A stretch of DNA of 32,328 bases from an uncultured Kangiella sp. (GTDB lineage: Bacteria > Pseudomonadota > Gammaproteobacteria > Enterobacterales > DSM-103792), in assembly GCA_946481205.1 (NCBI GenBank), contig CAMLNB010000011.1:1-32328 (forward strand), in the 5' to 3' direction. The notes below the pieces were generated by a model. It did no database searches, was not told where the DNA came from, and was given only the letters and a program-made list of their open reading frames with translations. The translations under genes were made by a program, and so were the position numbers. Within the stretch, counting starts at the first letter, position 1. The number at the start of each line of letters is the position of its first letter. This document shows positions 1 to 10,327 of the stretch, piece by piece.

Positions 1-379
1 CTTTCAAGGCTTTCTCGACCCGGCCGACGCAGCTCGCGCAGGTCATGCCGCCGATCATCAGGTTGACGGTTGTGGCGGCGGCCGGGGCCGGCACTTCATA
101 GCCGGCGTCGACCACGGCGGCGACCAGCGCATCACGGTTGACCCCTGTGTCGGTATCCAGATAAGCCGTTTCATTGGCGAGGTTCACCCGGACGGCCCGC
201 ACGCCCGGCACCTTGACCAGCGCTTTTTCGACCCGGCCGACGCAGCTGGCGCAGGTCATGCCGCCGATGGGCAATTGCAGCTGGTTGGAACCGGTCTCGT
301 TCATGGGTTGTTCGGGCTGGCCTGCCTGATTGTGGTCAGCGCGACCGGGGTTGGCTGGAATCTCGCAGACGGCGTTCAT
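1..379 (-). CDS. copA: Copper-exporting P1B-type ATPase CopA, N-terminal part (runs off the window)
   Basis: This is the 5' part (126 codons) of a Cu(I)-exporting P-type ATPase of the inner membrane; the gene continues beyond base 1. The translation contains two heavy-metal-associated domains, each opening with the copper-binding motif GMTCASC followed by VGRVEKAL. The first begins near residue 41 and the second near residue 110. The ATP-binding and membrane parts are not visible. The start at 379 follows a GGAGG ribosome site; a second in-frame ATG lies 25 codons downstream and cannot be excluded. The gene is divergent from the copper chaperone gene at 713, and a CueR-type promoter lies just upstream, so copper induction is expected. 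Other metals cannot be excluded without the membrane motifs, but the operator and the neighbour argue for copper. Confidence 0.9.
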   Translation of the reverse strand, partial: MNAVCEIPANPGRADHNQAGQPEQPMNETGSNQLQLPIGGMTCASCVGRVEKALVKVPGVRAVRVNLANETAYLDTDTGVNRDALVAAVVDAGYEVPAPAAATTVNLMIGGMTCASCVGRVEKALK

Positions 380-415
380 GGTGACCTCCAAGGGCTTTGC
401 TACCCATCGGACGCC

Positions 416-446
416 ACTGTCCGCCTTGCCATTGTGGCAAGGTCAA
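416..446 (-). promoter_or_regulatory. CueR-type copper-responsive promoter of copA
   Basis: Read on the minus strand, a -35 TTGACC (446-441) and a -10-like GACAGT (421-416) are separated by 19 bases. This overlong spacer is typical of MerR-family promoters. The spacer holds a perfect dyad, CCTTGCCA-TTG-TGGCAAGG (424-442). Geometry and dyad match the known CueR sites of copA genes. CueR itself is not in the window. Confidence 0.82.
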
Positions 447-633
447 GCGGTTTTTGCTGAGCCGCTTGGGTAGCCTACTGGAGGACCTGCTTGGACGTCT
501 GCTCGGGCAGCCAGCGCAGGCTTGTCCCGGCGCAAGGCAGGGCTCGCTAGAATGCGCGACCCTTTAGCCGGCTCCGGTCATTCAACCGGGCCCGGCGTGA
601 AAACAGGCCCGAAAAATTGCCAGCGCCGGTCGC

Positions 634-664
634 TTGACCCTGCCGTTGTGGCAAGCCGGACACT
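634..664 (+). promoter_or_regulatory. CueR-type copper-responsive promoter of copZ
   Basis: TTGACC (634-639), a 19-base spacer and GACACT (659-664) repeat the layout of the copA promoter on the opposite strand. The spacer dyad is imperfect (CTGCC-GTTGT-GGCAAG). The start codon lies about 50 bases further down. The shared geometry suggests that one CueR-like regulator drives both divergent genes. Confidence 0.78.
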
Positions 665-712
665 GCCGGCCGAACCGGACCACTGCGGTCCGAGCGAATG
701 AGGAGTTCTGTC

Positions 713-919
713 ATGTTTACCGCCAATGTCAACGGCATGACCTGTGGTCATTGCGCCCGCGCGGTGACCCGCGCCATCCAGCAACGGGATCCGGAGGCGA
801 TCGTGCAGGTCGATCTGCCGCAGAAGCAGGTCAAGATTGCCGGCGATCTGTCCGAGCAGGAGATTCGCGCCGCGATTGTCGATGCCGGTTTCGAACCGGG
901 TGCGATCGCGCAGCAATAA
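713..919 (+). CDS. copZ: Copper chaperone CopZ-like, single HMA domain
   Basis: A 68-residue cytoplasmic protein made of one heavy-metal-associated domain with the Cu(I)-binding motif MTCGHC (Cys11 and Cys14). By family knowledge it carries Cu(I) to the N-terminal domains of CopA or to the regulator. The start at 713 is preferred over an upstream in-frame ATG at 698 because AGGAG (700-704) sits seven bases ahead of it. It is transcribed away from copA and has its own CueR-type promoter, so the two genes are a probable copper regulon. A hairpin terminator follows at 946. The Cys-Gly-His-Cys variant with an Ala-rich first helix is ordinary for proteobacterial CopZ proteins. Confidence 0.9.
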   Translation: MFTANVNGMTCGHCARAVTRAIQQRDPEAIVQVDLPQKQVKIAGDLSEQEIRAAIVDAGFEPGAIAQQ

Positions 920-945
920 GCCGGCGCGGTGAGCGCGACAAATGC

Positions 946-970
946 AAAAGGCCAGCAATGCTGGCCCTTT
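946..970. terminator. Hairpin terminator between copZ and the converging protease gene
   Basis: A seven-base stem GGCCAGC / GCTGGCC (950-956 and 960-966) with an AAT loop. It is flanked by AAAA on the left and CTTTGTTT on the right, so it may act on both strands. It lies 27 bases after the copZ stop and ahead of the converging protease stop. Confidence 0.65.
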
Positions 971-1002
971 GTTTACTGCAGTTGTGCGACGGCGTAAGAC
1001 AC

Positions 1003-2592
1003 TTAGTTGAACTTCAGCGTCCACGAATTGATGTAACCGACATCCTGCGCAGCGCGGTCACGCGCGCGCAAACGCCAGCTGCCATTTTTCTGTTCGCTGC
1101 TGGCGCCGCTGACCGTGTACGTCTGAACGATGTTGTCCGCGCTACCACCGGTGCGGTTGTGCAGCACATAGACGCTGCCATCCGGCGCCAGCAGATCGAC
1201 GATCAGATCACCGATATACGGGTGCACGATGTTGACATCAACGGTCACCGTGCCAGCAACACCGGAGGTCGGCACGCTGATCGTGCTTTGCACGCCAGTC
1301 GTGTTGTTGTCCGGAATGTTGAAGTCAGCGCCGTTGGTGTAAGTTTCTTGCGGCGGTGGTGTGCCGCCACGGAAGGCAGCGATGGTTGCAGCCGTTTGAT
1401 TGAGCACGCGCGCGTTGTTCGATTGCGAGGCGGTGCCCATCACTTGCCCGTCGGTGTAGGTCTTGTTCGGGTTCGACCAATAGTTGATGCGCGGGCAACC
1501 GCTGGTGCAGTTGTAGGCCATCACGGTGCGCCAGGCGCTGTTCGGCGCGCGGTAGCCGTGGCCGTAGGCATACGGCGTGGTGCTCGGATCGGCAGCCGGA
1601 TCGTGACGAGCCGATTGCAGGTGACCGATTTCGTGCGCGAACGAGTAATAGCCGGTGGCGCAGTCGTGGTGGACAACGGCAAACGCACTCGACGCGGTCG
1701 CGCCAATCGCTTTGGCAATACCGCAGGCTTCATCGTTGTTCAGAATCAACACGCCGACGTCAGCGGCAACGCTGTCGCGCTGGGCGTGGATGCTATCCAT
1801 GTAACCGTCCGCGGTCGCGGCATAGCGATTCAAATCGGTCGAGATGCTGCTCGATTCGGTGTAGGTCACTTGCGATTTGGCCGCCAGCTCCACCGAAATG
1901 TCGATGCCGGAATTGACATAACCTTGATTGGTTTCGGCCATCGCCAAATCGATCAGGCTGTTGATGTCGGTCACCGCGGCAGCGGCGCCTTGGGTGTAGT
2001 TGACCAACAAGCGAATGGTGTGGGTCGCGCTGATGCCAACATCATTGTTGACGGTGGCGTCGGTTGGTAGCCGCTGTGCAGCATCAAAAATCGCCGCGTA
2101 AGCGCCTTCCGGGTGATCAGCCGGGAAGCGGCTTTCATCGAGCTGCGCGACGACGTGTTCGCCGTTACTGAGCGGGCGAATGCGGTACAGCTTGCCGTTC
2201 ATCCGGACGTTGCCGGTGACCAGACCGTTACGCTGCACCAGCACTGCTTCGTCGCCACCGCCTTTGCTCTGCGCGACAGCGCCAATCCAGACTTCACCAC
2301 CGTCACCGGTGCGATAGCTTTTCTTCATGCTGGCAACAGCGTCGGCACCAGCGAGCAGGTTCAGGCGCAGTTCGCGGCTTTGGCTCAGCGCCGGCCGGGC
2401 GCGCAGACCTTCGGCCATCGCTTGCACTTTGCGATCGCTGCGCAGCTGGTTGAGTTGCGCCAGATCGCGAACGCTGGCGGCTTTGTGCAGGGCAGTGTTG
2501 CTGGTGATGAACAGATCGTCAGCGGCGTACAGCGAGCCAGCCGACGCCATGCTGCCGATCAGCGCGAGGCTGAGCAGGGTGTGGCGTTTCAT
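1003..2592 (-). CDS. Secreted metzincin zinc metalloprotease with C-terminal P/Homo B domain
   Basis: A 529-residue exported protease. Residues 1-23 form a signal peptide ending in LYAAD. After a propeptide-like region, residues 194-410 form a reprolysin-like zinc protease domain. It contains HEIGHLQSARHD (His320, Glu321, His324, His330), the HExxHxxxxxH metzincin signature, and a likely Met-turn at Met358 in TVMAYN. Paired Cys residues (311, 290, and others near 361 and 365) suggest disulfides. After a PPPQE linker, residues 416-529 form a P/Homo B (proprotein convertase P) domain, often found at the end of secreted proteases and thought to aid folding or export. The start at 2592 is chosen because it gives the signal peptide and has AGAGG seven bases ahead. 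The substrate is unknown. It lies downstream of tolC on the same strand, but tolC is closed by a terminator, so the two are not an obvious operon. Confidence 0.88.
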   Translation of the reverse strand: MKRHTLLSLALIGSMASAGSLYAADDLFITSNTALHKAASVRDLAQLNQLRSDRKVQAMAEGLRARPALSQSRELRLNLLAGADAVASMKKSYRTGDGGEVWIGAVAQSKGGGDEAVLVQRNGLVTGNVRMNGKLYRIRPLSNGEHVVAQLDESRFPADHPEGAYAAIFDAAQRLPTDATVNNDVGISATHTIRLLVNYTQGAAAAVTDINSLIDLAMAETNQGYVNSGIDISVELAAKSQVTYTESSSISTDLNRYAATADGYMDSIHAQRDSVAADVGVLILNNDEACGIAKAIGATASSAFAVVHHDCATGYYSFAHEIGHLQSARHDPAADPSTTPYAYGHGYRAPNSAWRTVMAYNCTSGCPRINYWSNPNKTYTDGQVMGTASQSNNARVLNQTAATIAAFRGGTPPPQETYTNGADFNIPDNNTTGVQSTISVPTSGVAGTVTVDVNIVHPYIGDLIVDLLAPDGSVYVLHNRTGGSADNIVQTYTVSGASSEQKNGSWRLRARDRAAQDVGYINSWTLKFN

Positions 2593-2854
2593 AGGTAAAC
2601 CTCTGTGGGTGTTGTTCTGTCTTTCGCTGACTGGTTTGCGCCTTTTGTTGGGCAATACCGTCAGCGCCTCCTCGTTCGCCACAGACAACCCACTTGCAGC
2701 GACGGCGTTTGATATCACCGTCGCTTATATCGATGCAATCACTCCAGGTGACTTGCTGGCCGGAATCCGCAAATAAATTTGGTTTTGTATCGCTATGCGA
2801 TTGTTGTGTATCGGTGCGTATCAGCTTGATGACGGAGGCAGAATTTTCAGCAAT
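2593..2854. other. Non-coding leader region of the protease gene
   Basis: About 260 bases between the protease start and the tolC terminator. Open frames here lack codon character and cross the surrounding signals, so I call no gene. The protease promoter must lie here, but I could not pick a convincing -35/-10 pair. Confidence 0.5.
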
Positions 2855-2884
2855 AAAAAAAGCGTGCCTGAGCACGCTTTTTTT
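2855..2884. terminator. Bidirectional intrinsic terminator downstream of tolC
   Basis: Stem GCGTGC / GCACGC (2862-2867 and 2872-2877) with loop CTGA, bordered by seven A on one side and seven T on the other. It is a textbook rho-independent terminator readable on both strands, 13 bases beyond the tolC stop on the minus strand. Confidence 0.92.
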
Positions 2885-2897
2885 ATTGCGGTAATGC

Positions 2898-4280
2898 TTA
2901 CTCGAGCCAGCTGTTGACCTTGACCAGATCGTCTTCGACCAAGGTGCCGGCTGCTGCTTTCAGTCGCAGAATGTTCAGCGCGTAGTCGTAACGGGCGCGC
3001 CACAGATTGCGCTTGGCCTGATACAGGTTCGAGGTGGCTTGCAGCACATCGACGATGGTGCGGGTGCCAACTTCGAAACCTGCCTGGGTCGCTTCCAAGG
3101 CGCTTTGCGCGGAAATTTCTGCTTGGGTCAGCGCTTTCACCGAACTGATCGCAGCCTGCAAGCCCAGATAAGCACTGCGGGCATCACGTACGGTCTGGCG
3201 GTGCTGCTTTTCCATGTCCTGGGTTGCGACCACGTAGTTCGCCGAAGCCTGATCAGTCGAGGCGCTGGTGCGGAAACCGGAGAAAATCGGCACCGACAGT
3301 TGCACGCCAATGGTTTTGGTTTCCTGCGTGTTGTCGAATTCGCTGGTGGTGTTGTTGGCCAGATCGGTACTGTCACCGTCAGAGTCGGTATCCGAGTAGG
3401 TGGCTTGCAGATCCAGTGTCGGGTAGTGGCCGGCGCGTTGGCGTTTCACTTCTTCGCGGGCAACATCGGCGGCCAAACGCTGGGCCTGCAGGCTCAGGTT
3501 GTTCTCCTGCGCAACGCGAACCCAGTCATCGGCATTGGCCGGCTCTGGCGAGGTCAGCGGCAGCTCGGTTTTCAGCCGGCTGATGCTGTCGTAGTAGGCA
3601 CCGGTAATTTGACGCAGCGATTCATTGGCATTATCCAGCGTGTTCTGCGCCGAGATCATATTGGCTTGTGCTTGGTCGTAACGCGCTTGCGCTTCATGAA
3701 CGTCGGTGATGGCGATCAAGCCGACATTGAAACGCTGTTTGGTCTGTTCCAGCTGCTTGCCAATCGACTCCAGCTCCGATTGCGCCAGCTGCACGCCGTC
3801 TTGCGCCGCCAGTACGTTGAAATACGCTTCTGAAGCGCGCACAACCAGATTTTGCAATTCGCCTTTGTAGCCGAGCTCGGCCTGTTCGGCGCGTTTCTTG
3901 GCTTGCGACAGGCCGACCCAGGTTGCGTGGTTATACAGCTCTTGATCCAGCCGCAGGTTGATGCTGTCGGTCGTGCTTTCCCGTTCGCTGTCGTTCTGGA
4001 CCGGGGTGGCGCCGAACGGCACCGTTGTGCCTGAGGATTCCGAATCCGATTTGCTGGTCGATACGCTGCCGCTGATCTGTGGCAGCAGCGAAGCGCGGGC
4101 GATGGTAATGCCTTCTTTGGCGGCGTTGGCACGCGCTTCCGAGGCGAGGAAAGTCGGGTCGTTCTGCAGCGCCGCCCGGTAAACATCGAGCAGGTTTTCG
4201 GCCGAACTGGAGCTGCTCAGCAGCAGCGCAATGGTGGCAGCAACGGGAGTCAGGGCGTGTTTGAGCGTGCGCTTGAACAT
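2898..4280 (-). CDS. tolC: TolC family outer-membrane channel protein
   Basis: A 460-residue protein with a signal peptide (1-26, ending SSSA) followed by two outer-membrane efflux repeats. The opening ENLLDVYRAALQNDPTF is the usual TolC start (LxxVYxxAxxNDP). The second repeat holds SVPIFSGFRTSAST and ends with QATSNLYQAKRNLWRARYDY, typical of TolC used by type I secretion and RND/ABC efflux systems. The protein would form a trimeric beta-barrel with a periplasmic helical tunnel. The length fits the family. The start at 4280 follows AAGGA and yields the signal peptide; longer in-frame starts do not. It lies downstream of the pcm-like gene on the same strand with a gap of about 230 bases, a known neighbourhood in gammaproteobacteria. 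No inner-membrane partner is present in the window, so its pump is unknown. Confidence 0.93.
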   Translation of the reverse strand: MFKRTLKHALTPVAATIALLLSSSSSAENLLDVYRAALQNDPTFLASEARANAAKEGITIARASLLPQISGSVSTSKSDSESSGTTVPFGATPVQNDSERESTTDSINLRLDQELYNHATWVGLSQAKKRAEQAELGYKGELQNLVVRASEAYFNVLAAQDGVQLAQSELESIGKQLEQTKQRFNVGLIAITDVHEAQARYDQAQANMISAQNTLDNANESLRQITGAYYDSISRLKTELPLTSPEPANADDWVRVAQENNLSLQAQRLAADVAREEVKRQRAGHYPTLDLQATYSDTDSDGDSTDLANNTTSEFDNTQETKTIGVQLSVPIFSGFRTSASTDQASANYVVATQDMEKQHRQTVRDARSAYLGLQAAISSVKALTQAEISAQSALEATQAGFEVGTRTIVDVLQATSNLYQAKRNLWRARYDYALNILRLKAAAGTLVEDDLVKVNSWLE

Positions 4281-4465
4281 CAGGTGTTTCCTTCTTGGTT
4301 CAGTCTTCAATCTTGCATTAACGGTGTCTGCCATGCTGCGCGGCAGAGCTTCGGCCAATCAGCGATACCGACAGTATCGACGCAAATGGCACAGAAATCG
4401 TTTGTCGAAGCGTGACACTTCGTTTCAAGCGTCAGGCGTCGTGTCAGGAAAGACTGAGTGAAGGC

Positions 4466-4493
4466 GGCGCCGGCTCTGCGAGATGCCGGCGCC
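4466..4493. repeat. GC-rich hairpin between pcm-like gene and tolC
   Basis: A nine-base perfect stem GGCGCCGGC / GCCGGCGCC with a ten-base loop, just beyond the pcm-like stop. There is no U-tract on either side, so it is a weak or rho-assisted terminator at best, or a processing or attenuation structure in a pcm-tolC transcript. Confidence 0.5.
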
Positions 4494-4510
4494 CGGCGGG
4501 CGCCGATCGA

Positions 4511-5167
4511 TCAGAACTGGAACTGCGGGCTTTGCGGAGCATTGAGCAGCCGCGCCACCACGGTTTCAAACAGACTTTCCTCGGTCCAGCTCTGGTCACC
4601 GGTGCGGGTGATGAGCTTCGCCGTCATGGCCGGCAGGTCACCTTCAATGCAGAACAGCCGGCCGCCGATTTTCAGGCTGCGCTTGAAGCTGTCCGGCACT
4701 TTGACCAGCGAGCCGGTAATCGCAATCACATCGTAAGGGCCGTAATGATCCCAACCGGCCGAGGCATCACCGACTTCCAACGTGACTTTGGCACCCAGAC
4801 TCAGGCTGTTCAGCTTGGCTTGGGCGCCGGTAATGAATTCCGGGATGATGTCGACGCTGTACACCTGACGCGCGCAGCTGGCCAGCAACGCGGTCACGTA
4901 ACCGCTGCCGGTGCCGATTTCCAAGGCGGTATCGCCCGGCTGGACATTCAGCGCTTGCAGCAGCCGACCTTCTTCCCGCGGCGGCATCATGTCCTGACCG
5001 TGGCCGAGCGGAATCCGGACATCGGCAAAGGCCAGCGACTGATATTCGCTCGGGACAAACTGTTCACGCGGCAGGCTGGCCATCAGATCCAGCACCCGAC
5101 CATCCAGGACATCCCAGGGACGGACTTGTTGCTCGACCATATTGAAGCGGGCTTTTTCGATGTTCAT
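4511..5167 (-). CDS. pcm: Protein-L-isoaspartate O-methyltransferase family protein (Pcm-like)
   Basis: A 218-residue cytoplasmic SAM-dependent methyltransferase of the PCMT family. The SAM-binding loop is EIGTGSGY (residues 83-90), preceded by the family hallmark LGHGQDMMPPREEGRLLQAL and followed by SVDI (motif II). Pcm repairs isoaspartyl residues in aged proteins. In canonical enzymes the stretch after GQ reads (I/V)SxP with a conserved Ser; here it is MMPP, so this may be a paralogue with a different substrate or no repair activity. The start at 5167 is the first Met of the frame and precedes the conserved N-terminal helix (RFNMVEQQVRPWDVLD). The gene lies upstream of tolC on the same strand and is divergent from thiC. 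Confidence 0.85.
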   Translation of the reverse strand: MNIEKARFNMVEQQVRPWDVLDGRVLDLMASLPREQFVPSEYQSLAFADVRIPLGHGQDMMPPREEGRLLQALNVQPGDTALEIGTGSGYVTALLASCARQVYSVDIIPEFITGAQAKLNSLSLGAKVTLEVGDASAGWDHYGPYDVIAITGSLVKVPDSFKRSLKIGGRLFCIEGDLPAMTAKLITRTGDQSWTEESLFETVVARLLNAPQSPQFQF

Positions 5168-7523
<2,356 letters not shown>

Positions 7524-7589
7524 GTGGGCCTCGGCGCTGAGCGGATGGGTTCTGTCGGTAACGACGCTGACGGTTTACAGGTTCTCTGA

Positions 7590-8108
7590 ATGTCGATTCA
7601 TCAGATGAGCGCGCGAGCGTTCATTCGGCCGATGCGTGCGTCGGATATCGGCGCGGTCTTGCGGCTGCAGGCCGAGGCCTATCACGAGGTCGTATTGGAG
7701 ACGGCGGCTGAATTTCAGCACAAGCTGACATTTTGTCCGTCCGGTTGTTTTGTTGCTGAAGCGGCCGATGGCGTTTGCGGCTATGTGTTCTCGCATCCGG
7801 GCCGTTGGTTGCAGCCGCCAGCCATTGGTGCCGCGTTGGATGCCTCCGCGCCAGTCGATTGCTGGTACCTGCATGATCTGGTCGTCGCCGAGCGCGCCCG
7901 TGGCCAGCGACTGGCCCAGCGGCTGCTGGCGCAGGTGCAGCAATGTGCGCAGGCAGCCGGTTTTGACCGGATGGCGCTGACTGCCTTGAAGCAGGCGGTC
8001 GGCTACTGGCAGGCCTGTGGCTTTGAGCCAGTCAGCGCCGGCCGGCCATTGCAAGGCAAGCTGCAGCAGTACGGTGACGGCGCCCGTTACATGGCGCAGG
8101 CCGTCTAA
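7590..8108 (+). CDS. GNAT family N-acetyltransferase
   Basis: A 172-residue cytoplasmic protein with the GNAT fold. The N-terminal block IRPMRASDIGAVLRLQAEAY is the typical beta1-alpha1 opening. WYLHDLVVAERARGQRLAQRLL (broken here as WYLHDLVV and RARGQRLA, residues 92-111) carries the acetyl-CoA pyrophosphate loop (Q/R)xxG. The C-terminal AVGYWQACGFEPV is the usual YxxxGF segment. The substrate is unknown. It follows thiC by 66 bases without a visible terminator, so read-through from thiC is possible. The ribosome site is weak; the ATG at 7605 is an alternative start. Confidence 0.85.
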   Translation: MSIHQMSARAFIRPMRASDIGAVLRLQAEAYHEVVLETAAEFQHKLTFCPSGCFVAEAADGVCGYVFSHPGRWLQPPAIGAALDASAPVDCWYLHDLVVAERARGQRLAQRLLAQVQQCAQAAGFDRMALTALKQAVGYWQACGFEPVSAGRPLQGKLQQYGDGARYMAQAV

Positions 8109-8250
8109 GGTTCCTGCGGTTTGGCCATGTCATGATCGTCAACGGGCCGGTTATCGCTGTGATGGTGGTTTCATGACGACGCTCTTTTCTTGACCGTATC
8201 ATCATCGCCTTATCGCCATCGCTTTATCACCTAGACAGGGAGCGCTCCGC

Positions 8251-8847
8251 GTGAAGCCGCAGTTTCAGCACGATGACTACCAGATCCTTGAGCGCAGTGA
8301 TTTGTATCGCGGCTATTTCCGCGCCGAGAAATTCGTCTTTCAACACAAACGTTTCGCCGGTGGCGTCAGCGAGCCGGTAACGCGGGAAGTGTTCATGACC
8401 CGTGGCGCGGTGTCAGTGTTGTTGTACGACCCGAAACTTGATGCGGTGGTGTTCGTTGAGCAGTTTCGCATCGGTGCGCTTGCCAGTGAGCGTTCACCCT
8501 GGCAGCTGGAAATGGTGGCCGGCATGCTCGACAAAGCGCTGCCGCCCGCCGAGATCGCCCGTCGCGAAGCGATGGAAGAAGCCGGCTGCGTGGTCGATGC
8601 GGTGCATTTCATTGGCCGCTTTTTCACCACGCCCGGTTGCTGCAATGAAATTTTTCATGTCTATGCGGCCAAGGTCGATGCCTCGGCGCTGGCGGCGCAT
8701 GGCGGTCTTGCCGATGAACATGAAGACATCCGCATTCATGTGGTGCCGCGCGCGACCGCGTTTGACTGGCTCGATGCCGGCCATATCGAGAACGCCATGA
8801 CGGTACTGGCCTTGCAATGGTTACGGATTCACGGTACCGGCTGGTAA
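8251..8847 (+). CDS. nudF: ADP-ribose pyrophosphatase NudF
   Basis: A 198-residue Nudix hydrolase expected to cleave ADP-ribose to AMP and ribose 5-phosphate. The Nudix box spans residues 91-113, with the catalytic core RREAMEEAG (Arg105, Glu106, Glu109, Glu110). Upstream FVEQFRIGAL and EMVAGMLD are typical of the ADPRase subgroup, as is GRFFTTPGCCNEIFHVY, which binds the second sugar. One deviation from the box consensus is Leu97 where Glu is usual (G-x5-E). The start is GTG at 8251, with GGGAG eight bases before it. It leads the conserved nudF / DUF1249 / cpdA cluster. Confidence 0.93.
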   Translation: MKPQFQHDDYQILERSDLYRGYFRAEKFVFQHKRFAGGVSEPVTREVFMTRGAVSVLLYDPKLDAVVFVEQFRIGALASERSPWQLEMVAGMLDKALPPAEIARREAMEEAGCVVDAVHFIGRFFTTPGCCNEIFHVYAAKVDASALAAHGGLADEHEDIRIHVVPRATAFDWLDAGHIENAMTVLALQWLRIHGTGW

Positions 8848-8907
8848 TTCACAATTGGTAATCGTGGTAGTTCGCAAACACTGAGGTTTCGCGCTAAGGT
8901 TGCCGAC

Positions 8908-9408
8908 ATGAACGCCGTACTGTTTCGTGCCCGCCAACAACCACGCCGCTATGTGCCGGATCTCGACCGGCTGCTGGCCGGTTGTGAACGCAACTACCAG
9001 ACGCTGACCGCGTTGCTGGCGGTTGGCGACGTGCTCGGCCGGCCCGGCGGCAAGCGGGCGCTGGAACTGACCGGGCTGGAAGAGGACCGTTACACGACGA
9101 CCCTGCGGGTGCAGGAGCACGACCCGAGCGTCAATAGCGGCAGCCAGTGGCTGACTGGCACCCGACGCATGATCGTGCGGCTGTACCACGATGTCCGGCT
9201 GGCTGAAGTGTTACAGTGGCACAACCGTCGCGTCATGCAGGGCGCCTACCCCTATCCCAATGCGGAAATGGCCCAGCGCGACGAAAAACAACGCGTCACC
9301 GATTTTTTGACCGAGTGGCTGGCGTCCTGCCAGCGGCGGCGATTGCCGATCCATTGTGTGCGCTCGACCATTATTCGCGCACCGGCCGTGCGCATCGGAG
9401 CCCCTTGA
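8908..9408 (+). CDS. yqiB: DUF1249 family protein (YqiB-like)
   Basis: A 166-residue protein of the DUF1249 family, whose molecular function is not established. Family marks are the N-terminal YVPDLDRLLAGCERNYQTL, the central RLYHDVRLAEVL and the strongly conserved YPYPNAEMAQRDEKQR (residues 114-129). It is predicted soluble, with no signal peptide or membrane segment. Its stop TGA is immediately followed by the cpdA start (TGAATG), so the two are translationally coupled. The order nudF, this gene, cpdA matches the E. coli and Pseudomonas chromosomes, which supports the call. Confidence 0.9.
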   Translation: MNAVLFRARQQPRRYVPDLDRLLAGCERNYQTLTALLAVGDVLGRPGGKRALELTGLEEDRYTTTLRVQEHDPSVNSGSQWLTGTRRMIVRLYHDVRLAEVLQWHNRRVMQGAYPYPNAEMAQRDEKQRVTDFLTEWLASCQRRRLPIHCVRSTIIRAPAVRIGAP

Positions 9409-10242
9409 ATGCGACAAGGAACCGTCCCGGTTACCCAACTGACCAGCCGCCATCCGGAGCGGATCGAGCTGGTGCAGATCTCGGATTGCCATCTGTTCAA
9501 AGAAGACACCGGCAAGCTGCTCGGTCTGGAGACCGCGTTCAGCCTGCAGGCCGTGCTCGACGATATCGCCGGCCTGCCGGCGCAAGACTTGTTGCTCGCC
9601 ACCGGCGATCTGTCCCAGGACGGCACCCCGGAGTCCTACCGGCGTCTGCGTGATGGCGTGAACCAGTTTCCGATGCCGGCGTTCTGGATCCCCGGCAACC
9701 ATGACGAACCGGATTTGATGGCGGCCGAGCTGACTGGTGGCCAATGGTCGCCGGCCAAGCGCATCCTGATTGGCAACTGGCAGATTGTCCTGCTCAATTC
9801 GATGGTGCCGCGCCGGGTCTACGGCAAGCTCAAGGACGATCAGCTGGCGCTGGTCGAACAGGCGCTGCAGGAATACCCGAACCACCACGCGCTGATTGTG
9901 TTGCACCATCATCCGGTGCCGGTCGACTGCTTCTGGCTCGATACCATCGGGCTCAATAATCCGGAGCCGCTGTTCGCTTTGCTGCAAGCGCACAAAGCCA
10001 AATCGGCGCTGCTCTGGGGCCATATCCACCAGGCCTTTGACCGCGAGCAGGACGGCATCCGGCTGCTCGCGACGCCGTCAACCTGTGTGCAGTTCAAGCC
10101 GCATTCGGAAGATTTCCAGGCCGACACCGAAAGCCCGGGTTATCGCTTACTGCGGCTGCATCAAGACGGCCGCATCGAAACCGAAGTGCGCCGCATCGAA
10201 CATCTCGAATTCACCGTCGATTACTCGGTAAAAGGCTACTGA
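9409..10242 (+). CDS. cpdA: 3',5'-cyclic-AMP phosphodiesterase CpdA
   Basis: A 277-residue class III cyclic-nucleotide phosphodiesterase of the calcineurin-like metallophosphoesterase fold, which hydrolyses cAMP to AMP. All metal-binding motifs are present in order: DCH (Asp26, His28), GDLSQDG (66-72), GNHDE (96-100), HHHPV (166-170) and GHIH (204-207). Length fits the family. The start abuts the preceding stop. It closes the nudF-DUF1249-cpdA unit; the usual next genes yqiA and parE are missing, and a chemoreceptor follows. By family role it limits cAMP-CRP signalling. Confidence 0.95.
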   Translation: MRQGTVPVTQLTSRHPERIELVQISDCHLFKEDTGKLLGLETAFSLQAVLDDIAGLPAQDLLLATGDLSQDGTPESYRRLRDGVNQFPMPAFWIPGNHDEPDLMAAELTGGQWSPAKRILIGNWQIVLLNSMVPRRVYGKLKDDQLALVEQALQEYPNHHALIVLHHHPVPVDCFWLDTIGLNNPEPLFALLQAHKAKSALLWGHIHQAFDREQDGIRLLATPSTCVQFKPHSEDFQADTESPGYRLLRLHQDGRIETEVRRIEHLEFTVDYSVKGY

Positions 10243-10250
10243 GTGCACCC

Positions 10251-10271
10251 GCCCGGTGCACGGCACCGGGC
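10251..10271. terminator. Possible weak terminator after cpdA
   Basis: Perfect nine-base stem GCCCGGTGC / GCACCGGGC with a three-base loop, eight bases after the cpdA stop. It is followed by AATTTCCC and later TTTTCC, not a continuous U-tract, so strength is uncertain. Confidence 0.5.
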
Positions 10272-10327
10272 AATTTCCCAAACTTTTCCTATACTCCTTC
10301 CTGTTGTGTTTCTGGAGGGCGTAACTC

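Noticed and set aside
634..2070. 478-codon plus-strand open frame opposite the protease gene
   Set aside because: Arg/Val/Gly-rich shadow; it also runs over copZ in another frame, and the copZ HMA domain is the real product.
2519..2875. 118-codon minus-strand frame before the protease gene
   Set aside because: It overlaps the protease signal peptide in another frame, runs through the tolC terminator and has no ribosome site or family pattern.
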